From contig JADFUQ010000473.1 in NCBI GenBank assembly GCA_015222065.1, forward strand, positions 1 through 5,039: a stretch of 5,039 bases of DNA, given 5' to 3'. The stretch is from Bacteroidota bacterium. GTDB lineage: Bacteria; Bacteroidota; Bacteroidia; Bacteroidales; VadinHA17. Position 1 is the stretch's first letter, and each line of letters starts with the position of its first letter. Below, in pieces: positions 1 through 5,039 of the stretch. The position numbers and the translations under genes were made by a program. Under the pieces are notes generated by a model. The model ran no database searches. It had not been told where the DNA came from and saw nothing but the letters and a program-made list of their open reading frames with translations.

Positions 1-189
1 AATAATCGCAATGTAAATTACTATGGTGAAAATCCTGTTAATAATTTTACAGGAAAGCCGGTAAAATACGGCGATTATGATCCAAGTCTCGGACGTTTAT
101 ATGATTGGTATACAATGAAAAGAATGCGCAATCCTAATCGGTTCTGTGCGCCTCGTAGAATGTTATTGGGATTAAAAATTAACTGGTAA
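1..189 (+). CDS. C-terminal end of an outer-membrane barrel, probably TonB-dependent receptor (partial)
   Basis: Frame 1 is open from the left edge to a TAA at 187-189, giving the last 62 residues of a protein whose start lies outside the window. The end reads NRFCAPRRMLLGLKINW. The pattern Pro-Arg-Arg followed by alternating hydrophobic residues and a terminal aromatic (Trp) is the usual last beta strand of TonB-dependent receptors in FCB bacteria; the terminal aromatic is the signal for outer-membrane insertion by the Bam complex. The preceding stretch, rich in Asn, Tyr and Gly with a DPSLGRLYDWY segment, also suits a barrel loop and strand. Such receptors import ligands across the outer membrane using TonB energy. 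The next gene starts only 17 bases after the stop, so they are probably co-transcribed. No plug domain or TonB box is visible, so another large barrel family is possible and the substrate cannot be inferred. Confidence 0.72.
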   Translation, partial: NNRNVNYYGENPVNNFTGKPVKYGDYDPSLGRLYDWYTMKRMRNPNRFCAPRRMLLGLKINW

Positions 190-206
190 CCCTTGGGAGT
201 TAAATA

Positions 207-2117
207 ATGATAAAAAATATTTTAAAGTATATTGTAATAATTTTATTTCTATTACAGTCCAAAGAAGTTTTTTCCCAGGCAGTTCAACCGCATGCTGTAT
301 TTAAGTATCATGATATTAACTTACTGAGAGCTTTGATAACAAACATTTCAACATTTGATGCGGTTTATATTGACGGCGTCTGGCGGATTAATATTGAATT
401 CCCCCCGCAATCGGGGATTGAGATGTTAGGCGGCGGTCTCGGACCTTGGATCGGAGCTGTTGTAGATGGTGATACTTTACTAACTCACGGCTTCTCCTGG
501 GATGAGGGACCTGAATTGTGGCCTACAGATGATCCGCGTGATTCTATTTATGTTAGCAGTATAGATAGACCCGTGCCGGGAAGTAGTCGTTTCAAAGATG
601 ATGATGGCGACGGGAAGATTGATGAGGAGCTCTTAAACGGTTATGATGATGACGGTGACGGACAGATTGATGAGGATTATGGTTCGGTCTCTCAATTGGA
701 TTACTGGTGTCAGTATCATGATGATTTTCAGTTAGATTGCGGCGGTACTGAAGGACACAGGCCCCTTCATATTACTGTATTGCAAAAAATTTATGGCTGG
801 AGTTATGAACTTTTTGAGCAGATTTTATTTATTGATTACCGTGTTATAAGCCGTAATGATAAAACTCTCGATCCGCTTTATTTTGGTTTTTTCTTTGATG
901 CTCATGTCGGTCCAAAGGTATATAACGTATGGGTTGATGATTATACATATTATTTACCTGATGAAAAAATGATGGTATCTGCCGACGCCCCCGGCGGTGA
1001 TGACGGCACTCTTGAAAAAGACCAACGCCTGGGATTACGGGTTGTTAAAGTGCCCTATTATGATGATGTTGACGACCCCCGCATGAAGTTTAGTTTCCAT
1101 CCCTTTGAAGAAGACGAACCGCCCTTTGACGCTGATAAATTCATTTCTATTTCAGATGGAATTATTGATAACGATGAAAGTCCCTTAGATCCCGGCAATA
1201 CAAAGTGTGTATTTGGATTCGGCCCTTTTACGGTTGAGCCTGGCGATACAATGGCTTTTACAGTGGCTTTAGTCGGCGGTTTCGGAGCAGAAGATATAAA
1301 AGCCAAAGCACAGTTAGCAAAAAGGCTTTATGATAATAATTTTGAAGCCCCGCCACCGCCACCGCCACCATTATTTACCTTGAAACCCGGAGACCACTCT
1401 GTTACTATTAACTGGGAATGGAAGGATGAGTATGACCAGCAAAATTACATTAATCCTGAAGAATATGCAGATTCTACCAGGAAAGACGGCAATATAAATG
1501 ATTTTGCAGGATATCGCATTTATCGCAGTGAAGAAAGTACGGAAGGCCCTTGGGTATTAGTTGCAGAATTCGACAAAACAGATGATGATTTTGGATATGA
1601 AACCGGTTTAATGTACGAATACAAAGATGAAGGATTAATTAACGGTATCCGTTATTTTTATGCGGTTACAGCTTTCGATTTACCAGAAAAAGCAGGGGTT
1701 ACAACAATTCCTTCCCAGGAAAGTTCTAAAAGGATTCATGCAGAAATGACAGTTCCCGGAAAAAAAGCTGAAAAAATGGGAGGGGTATATGTAGTGCCAA
1801 ATCCATATAGAAGCGACATCGATTATACTAGTCCAATCAAATGGGAATATTCTACTCAGTCGGGAAGAACCGATTGGTACGAAGTTGACCGTCGTTTAGC
1901 CTTTTTTAATTTGACCGGCCCATGTACAATTAGAATTTTTTCCCTCTTAGGAGAATGTGTAACGGTTTTAGAACATAATGACACGAATATAAACGTTGCT
2001 TATTGGAATTTAATAAGCTTAAGCAATCAAACTGTTTCCACCGGTATCTACTTTTTTCATGTAGAAGATTATAATACAGGTCAGACACAGATTGGTAAGT
2101 TTGTAATTATTAAGTGA
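207..2117 (+). CDS. Secreted FN3 protein with T9SS-like C-terminal sorting domain and Ca-binding-like loops
   Basis: A 636-residue exported protein. The ATG at 207 is preceded by GGGAG at 195-199 with 7 bases of spacing. Residues 1-23 form a signal peptide (basic start, Ile/Leu core, likely cleavage after VFS). Residues 30-380 match no family I can name. They contain two acidic loops, DDDGDGKIDEE (131-141) and DDDGDGQIDED (147-157), resembling calcium-binding DxDxDG loops of thrombospondin type 3 or dockerin kind. Seven prolines (382-388) lead into a fibronectin type III domain (about 388-505) with FAGYRIYRS and YFYAVTAFD strands and an enlarged loop near 405-430. Residues 526-636 begin VYVVPNPYR, continue with a TIRIFSLLGE strand and YWNL, and end STGIYFFHVE then GKFVIIK. 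This matches the C-terminal beta-sandwich that targets proteins to the type IX secretion system, so surface attachment or release is likely. The PorV-like gene just downstream supports this. The role of the N-terminal half is unknown; binding or docking next to the receptor is a guess. Confidence 0.85.
   Translation: MIKNILKYIVIILFLLQSKEVFSQAVQPHAVFKYHDINLLRALITNISTFDAVYIDGVWRINIEFPPQSGIEMLGGGLGPWIGAVVDGDTLLTHGFSWDEGPELWPTDDPRDSIYVSSIDRPVPGSSRFKDDDGDGKIDEELLNGYDDDGDGQIDEDYGSVSQLDYWCQYHDDFQLDCGGTEGHRPLHITVLQKIYGWSYELFEQILFIDYRVISRNDKTLDPLYFGFFFDAHVGPKVYNVWVDDYTYYLPDEKMMVSADAPGGDDGTLEKDQRLGLRVVKVPYYDDVDDPRMKFSFHPFEEDEPPFDADKFISISDGIIDNDESPLDPGNTKCVFGFGPFTVEPGDTMAFTVALVGGFGAEDIKAKAQLAKRLYDNNFEAPPPPPPPLFTLKPGDHSVTINWEWKDEYDQQNYINPEEYADSTRKDGNINDFAGYRIYRSEESTEGPWVLVAEFDKTDDDFGYETGLMYEYKDEGLINGIRYFYAVTAFDLPEKAGVTTIPSQESSKRIHAEMTVPGKKAEKMGGVYVVPNPYRSDIDYTSPIKWEYSTQSGRTDWYEVDRRLAFFNLTGPCTIRIFSLLGECVTVLEHNDTNINVAYWNLISLSNQTVSTGIYFFHVEDYNTGQTQIGKFVIIK
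1350..1370 (+). repeat. CCGCCA hexamer repeat encoding a proline linker
   Basis: Three tandem CCGCCA units plus one CCA encode seven prolines (residues 382-388) between the unclassified N-terminal region and the fibronectin type III domain of the gene at 207. It is a flexible or extended linker at protein level. As an in-frame hexamer repeat, its length could vary by slippage without breaking the frame. Confidence 0.8.
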
Positions 2118-2131
2118 CATTCGATAAATGT

Positions 2132-2135
2132 GGAG
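2132..2135 (+). promoter_or_regulatory. Ribosome binding site deciding the PorV-like start
   Basis: GGAG at 2132-2135 lies 6 bases before the ATG at 2142. A GTG at 2130 is in the same frame four codons upstream, but it overlaps this site and has no purine-rich sequence at a useful distance before it. The ATG start also places the signal peptide's basic residue and hydrophobic core in the usual positions. Confidence 0.7.
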
Positions 2136-2141
2136 AAAAAA

Positions 2142-3071
2142 ATGTTTAAAATAATAATAACTCTGCTAATAATTTTGTTACTGCCTGTATATGTTTTTGC
2201 CGGTTATAATAAGCCCGGAGGTACCATAGGGCAATTTATGGCTGTTGGCATAAGCGCTCGGGCAGCTAGTTTGGGAGAAGCAATAATAGCCAATGTAAAT
2301 GATATTAGCGCTATATATTACAATCCCGGCGCTATGATAAATATTGAAAATTGGGATGCTCTATTTACTCATACCTGGTATCCGGCTGACGTTTCAATGG
2401 CTTTTATGGGACTGGGACGTCATATTTCTCAAAATCAGGTTGTTGCCTTGTCGATTACTTCATTATATACAGATGAAATGGTAGTTCGGACACAACTTCA
2501 ACCAGAGGGGACAGGTGAAACCTTTTATTGTGTAAACTATATGGCTGCCCTGGGATTTTCAAGCTATTTAACAGATCGATTTTCATTCGGCGTGAATGCT
2601 AAGTTTATCCATCTTGGTTATTGGAGCGGCAAATTTAATAGTAATAGTTGGGGCATAGATGTTGGCGCATTGTTTCGATCCGGAATACAAGGCCTAAATA
2701 TTGGTGTGGCTATTAATAATTTAGGACCAGACATTAAAGTAATTAATGAATCTTATAATATTACAACCAGTTTTAATGCCGGGATTTCCGCTGATATACT
2801 AAAATCAGATTATCATAACCTATCTGTTATGACAAGTTGGAATAAACCTGAATCCGGGGAAGAAAAAGCTGCTCTTGGATTTGAATATGATTTTAAAAAA
2901 TTTCTGTTTGCCAGATCTGGTTACAAATTTAACCATGATACAGAATCGTGGTCATTCGGAATTGGTATGATGCAAAGTATCAATAAAGTCAAAATTACAG
3001 CAGATTATTCCTATTCTGATTTCAATGTTTTGCCGGATATCCAGCGAATTTCAATTGGTTTTATATTTTAA
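2142..3071 (+). CDS. PorV/PorQ-family outer-membrane beta-barrel protein
   Basis: From the ATG at 2142 the protein has 309 residues; a GTG at 2130 would add four. Residues 1-20 form a signal peptide ending VFA, with cleavage before GYN. The mature start carries GISARAASLGEA (36-47) followed by DISAIYYNPGAM (54-65). This pair is the hallmark of the PorV/PorQ family, related to FadL-type barrels. The rest shows alternating amphipathic strands separated by short turns (for example FSFGVNAKFIHLGYW and FGIGMM), ending in RISIGFIF with the terminal Phe expected of outer-membrane barrels. In the type IX secretion system PorV receives substrates by their C-terminal domain at the translocon and passes them to the attachment complex. 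FCB genomes often carry many paralogs, so this may be a dedicated partner of the neighbour rather than the core PorV. It starts 24 bases after the CTD-bearing gene and is probably in the same operon. Which paralog it is (PorV, PorQ or other) is not resolved. Confidence 0.85.
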   Translation: MFKIIITLLIILLLPVYVFAGYNKPGGTIGQFMAVGISARAASLGEAIIANVNDISAIYYNPGAMINIENWDALFTHTWYPADVSMAFMGLGRHISQNQVVALSITSLYTDEMVVRTQLQPEGTGETFYCVNYMAALGFSSYLTDRFSFGVNAKFIHLGYWSGKFNSNSWGIDVGALFRSGIQGLNIGVAINNLGPDIKVINESYNITTSFNAGISADILKSDYHNLSVMTSWNKPESGEEKAALGFEYDFKKFLFARSGYKFNHDTESWSFGIGMMQSINKVKITADYSYSDFNVLPDIQRISIGFIF

Positions 3072-3093
3072 TTAAGAATGTATAATTTAAGAA

Positions 3094-3111
3094 AGGAGGG
3101 TAATGACCTAA
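3094..3111 (+). promoter_or_regulatory. Strong Shine-Dalgarno-like site with a two-codon frame
   Basis: AGGAGG at 3094-3099, within GAAAGGAGGG, is the best match to the anti-Shine-Dalgarno sequence in the window. It is followed after three bases by ATG ACC TAA (3103-3111). The spacing is shorter than usual for efficient initiation, and the ATG sits in the four-base loop of a small possible hairpin (3098-3101 with 3106-3109). It could be a minimal upstream frame, the remnant of a decayed small gene, or chance. After the TAA the same frame stays open for 25 codons to a TGA at 3187-3189, but with no recognisable product. Confidence 0.35.
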
Positions 3112-3128
3112 TACATTTTTATTTTGTA

Positions 3129-3196
3129 TAGCTATTCAGCCTTAAAAAAAGAGAGAACTGTATTATTACTAAATGGGAATAATGACTGAATAGTTA
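3129..3196. repeat. Inverted repeat with nested inner stem
   Basis: TAGCTATTCAG (3129-3139) pairs with CTGAATAGTTA (3186-3196): 11 pairs including one G-U. Inside it, TATTATT (3161-3167) can pair with AATAATG (3178-3184), seven pairs including one U-G, around a 10-base loop. The inner stem abuts the right outer arm with one unpaired base, leaving a 21-base purine-rich bulge (3140-3160) on the left. It could be an operator, a folded leader or a 3' untranslated structure. The AT-rich composition makes the inner stem less significant than the outer one. Confidence 0.45.
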
Positions 3197-3209
3197 ATAG
3201 TTGTATTAT
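3182..3209 (+). promoter_or_regulatory. Weak candidate promoter for the modular secreted gene
   Basis: ATGACT (3182-3187; four of six matches to TTGACA) and TATTAT (3204-3209; five of six to TATAAT) are 16 bases apart, which would give a leader of about 30 bases before the ATG at 3247. The right arm of the inverted repeat and the tandem AATAGTT pair fall between the two boxes, where a regulator could act. The promoter consensus in Bacteroidota differs from this model, and AT-rich sequence gives such matches by chance, so this is tentative. Confidence 0.18.
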
Positions 3210-3246
3210 TGAATCAAAACGTTTTTATTAAGTGATGGAGGAAGTT

Positions 3247-5039
3247 ATGAGGAATTTTCTTACAATGTTTTCCATTATAATTCTTGCGATAAGTTTTAGT
3301 AATGCGCAGAATTTACTTCAAAACCCTGGATTTGAGGACGGAACCGGCGTGTTGCCGGATAATTGGAGTACTTATATTCAAGATGGAACTTCAGATTTTT
3401 CTTGGGTTACTGATACAATTTATAATGGAGCAAAAGCGGTCCGTATTCTTCATGCAGACAGCGCAATGTCTTCATTTTATCAAAATGTTGTAGTTCAAGC
3501 CAATTACAAATACAAAATATCAGGCTATATTAAAACTGAGGATATCGGCAGTAGAGGTGCCTGGTGGGAAGGCGGCGCACAACTGAGAATAGGCGGTGAT
3601 GTTCAAGGAGCCTGGTGGGATAATATGACCAGTAAATTAGAGGGAACGAATGACTGGACTTATGTTGAATTGGAAGTTACAACTACAAGTGACGCCGATA
3701 CTATTGAAGTAAATTGCAAATTAGGTGAAGGATACAAGATTGCAGGTACGGCGTGGTATGATGATATTGTTTTTGAAGAAGTTGGACCTGTTACACAATT
3801 TTTTACCAACGGTGGTTTTGAAGAAGAAGACCCGCTAAATCCAGGCTATCCGGCGTATTGGGAAGTAGAGATAGAAAGAGATGGAAAAGCCAGTATGAAT
3901 GATACGGTTCATAGTGGCAACTATTCTCTTAAAATACATACTGATCTTAAAAGCGGTAGTGATAATCCTGAAATAATAGTAAAACAGGATGCCGGGCCTG
4001 CTCCTGATGGGTGGATAGATGGAGGTTGGTTTAAAGTAAGCGGCTGGATAAAAACAGAAAATATTGTTGGAGGCAGAGGAGCTTGCATTATTTGCGCCTG
4101 GAATAATCATAGTATTGGTAATGTTCAATTACATGGAGACACTAATTGGACCTATATAGAAGAGATAGTGACTTATGAAGAAACAGCTTGGGGCGGTATT
4201 CGTTGCTTTACAGGTACAGACGGAACCGAAGAAGGCAATGCCTGGTTTGACGATGTAAATATTGAATTTATAGCGGTGCCTCCAGGCGATCCGACAAACC
4301 TGCAGGCAAGTTACGACGGCAGCAAAATAACTTTAAACTGGAATGCTTCTGAGCAGGGCACTAATGCGATCAGTTATTATTTAATCAGAAGGATTCTGGA
4401 AGATGATACTACCGGAAATATCAAGAAAAACCCTGGTTTTGAAGAACAAAACGAGGCGGGTGATTTCGCCAATTATTGGTATACATGGGGAAGCGGTGCC
4501 TTTAATTGGGATTTTTCATATCCATTAAATGGAGATTATTGTGTATCTGTTGAAGATGCCTGGGGTATGGTTTATAGAAAGGTTTATCCACCGGATGATG
4601 CTTCAACAGGATGCGACGCTTTAATGAGAGGTTTTATTAAAACTGAAAATGTAAGCGGCGGAAGCGGTGCTTATCTTGGTTTTGGTTATTATGCTAGTGA
4701 TGTGCCAGATGGTATATTCGGAACAAATGAATATACAAAAGTTACTAATTATAGTTCTTTAGATGGTGGTAAATATGCCTGCTGTTTATTGGGACGTTAT
4801 GGAGAAACAATATCAGGAAAATGCTGGTTTGATGATGTTACAGTAACTCCTTTGGACAGCCTTGCCACCTCGCCGAATGCAACTTTTGAAGATACTGATA
4901 TTGTTGAGGATACCACATATTATTATTCGGTGAGAGCTGTTGATACAGAGGGCTTTTTCTCCAACTCGGCGCTTATAAAGGTTAACCTGACACCTCCTGA
5001 TGTAGTAACACTGATTTCCCCTGTTGATAATTCAAGAGT
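3247..5039 (+). CDS. Multi-module secreted protein with three CBM-like modules and FN3 (partial, runs off right edge)
   Basis: ATG at 3247 with GGAGG at 3237-3241, spaced 5 bases; the frame is open for 597 codons to the window edge. Residues 1-20 form a signal peptide ending SNA. Three related modules follow, resembling CBM4/9-type jelly-roll carbohydrate-binding domains. Each begins with NPGFE or NGGFE (residues 26, 188, 395), has a central G-x-IKTE motif (93-98, 266-271, 462-467) and ends with W-Y/F-DD-I/V (170, 333, 527). A fibronectin type III start (about 347-390: PTNLQASYDGSKITLNW, then SYYLIRR) precedes module three, and its matching end (about 543-581: DTTYYYSVRAVDTEGF) follows it, so module three seems nested inside that domain. 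A further domain begins near PPDVVTLISPVDNS (583 on). No catalytic motif is visible in this part. Likely roles are polysaccharide binding as part of a surface enzyme, or adhesion. A C-terminal T9SS domain would be expected, but its presence is unknown. The modules contain nine cysteines, mostly in the second and third. Confidence 0.88.
   Translation, partial: MRNFLTMFSIIILAISFSNAQNLLQNPGFEDGTGVLPDNWSTYIQDGTSDFSWVTDTIYNGAKAVRILHADSAMSSFYQNVVVQANYKYKISGYIKTEDIGSRGAWWEGGAQLRIGGDVQGAWWDNMTSKLEGTNDWTYVELEVTTTSDADTIEVNCKLGEGYKIAGTAWYDDIVFEEVGPVTQFFTNGGFEEEDPLNPGYPAYWEVEIERDGKASMNDTVHSGNYSLKIHTDLKSGSDNPEIIVKQDAGPAPDGWIDGGWFKVSGWIKTENIVGGRGACIICAWNNHSIGNVQLHGDTNWTYIEEIVTYEETAWGGIRCFTGTDGTEEGNAWFDDVNIEFIAVPPGDPTNLQASYDGSKITLNWNASEQGTNAISYYLIRRILEDDTTGNIKKNPGFEEQNEAGDFANYWYTWGSGAFNWDFSYPLNGDYCVSVEDAWGMVYRKVYPPDDASTGCDALMRGFIKTENVSGGSGAYLGFGYYASDVPDGIFGTNEYTKVTNYSSLDGGKYACCLLGRYGETISGKCWFDDVTVTPLDSLATSPNATFEDTDIVEDTTYYYSVRAVDTEGFFSNSALIKVNLTPPDVVTLISPVDNSR

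Larger units (their letters stand above)
3072..3246 (+). other. Intergenic gap with repeats and possible leader signals
   Basis: These 175 bases separate the PorV-like gene from the modular secreted gene and are much longer than the 17- and 24-base gaps upstream, so a separate promoter for the last gene is plausible. The gap contains a TATAAT at 3081-3086 with no convincing -35 box, a strong Shine-Dalgarno-like AGGAGG in front of a two-codon frame, an 11-base inverted repeat, a tandem AATAGTT pair (3189-3202) and a 9-base direct repeat TGTATTATT (3159-3167 and 3202-3210). I see no strong GC-rich terminator. The best candidate is the weak hairpin GGGT-AATG-ACCT (3098-3109), followed a few bases later by T-rich sequence. 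Confidence 0.6.

Noticed and set aside
1058..1306. Reverse-strand open frame of 82 codons
   Set aside because: It lies entirely opposite the 636-residue gene, has low-complexity Ser/Pro/Lys content and no recognisable domain; the forward gene explains the sequence.
1350..1370. CCGCCA hexamer repeat as a phase-variation switch
   Set aside because: Changes in hexamer number keep the frame, so it can vary linker length but cannot turn the gene on or off; three units is also short.
2130..2141. GTG at 2130 as the start of the PorV-like gene
   Set aside because: It overlaps the GGAG that serves the ATG at 2142 and has no ribosome site of its own.
3098..3126. Rho-independent terminator after the PorV-like gene
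   Set aside because: The hairpin has only four pairs with one G-U, and the T-rich tract begins several bases later, so it is too weak to call.
3302..3493. Forward open frame of 63 codons
   Set aside because: It overlaps the signal peptide end and first module of the gene at 3247 in another frame, and that gene has a better ribosome site, a signal peptide and recognisable motifs.
3835..4128. Reverse-strand open frame of 97 codons
   Set aside because: It lies opposite the second carbohydrate-binding-like module, with no ribosome site or known motif.

Overview
This AT-rich window holds four genes, all on the + strand, with no sign of a gene on the other strand. The gene types point to a Gram-negative bacterium of the Bacteroidota/Chlorobiota/Calditrichota/Marinimicrobia (FCB) kind. 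The evidence is a TonB-dependent-receptor-like C-terminus, a secreted protein with a type IX secretion (T9SS)-like C-terminal sorting domain, a PorV/PorQ-family outer-membrane barrel, and a large modular secreted protein with repeated carbohydrate-binding-like modules. The exact phylum cannot be fixed from this sequence alone.

Layout. Bases 1-189 are the last 62 codons of an outer-membrane beta-barrel, probably a TonB-dependent receptor. After 17 bases comes a 636-residue exported protein (207-2117) with a signal peptide, two Asp-rich calcium-binding-like loops, a proline linker, a fibronectin type III domain and a T9SS-like tail. After 24 more bases comes a PorV/PorQ-family barrel (2142-3071); its start is best placed at the ATG at 2142 rather than the GTG at 2130. 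These three look like one transcription unit. A 175-base gap follows (3072-3246). It contains an odd, near-perfect Shine-Dalgarno sequence in front of a two-codon reading frame, a long inverted repeat and a tandem repeat. A fourth gene starts at 3247 and runs open off the right edge (597 codons visible). It is a secreted protein with three related jelly-roll-like carbohydrate-binding modules, the third of which appears to be inserted inside a fibronectin type III domain.

How they may work together (inference). A TonB receptor, a CTD-bearing surface protein and a PorV-like barrel side by side resemble a surface uptake or surface-display module, loosely comparable to SusC/SusD pairs. The downstream multi-module protein could be a polysaccharide-binding or polysaccharide-degrading partner, but its catalytic part, if any, lies outside the window. 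The two most notable points are the nested domain architecture of the last gene and the structured gap in front of it.
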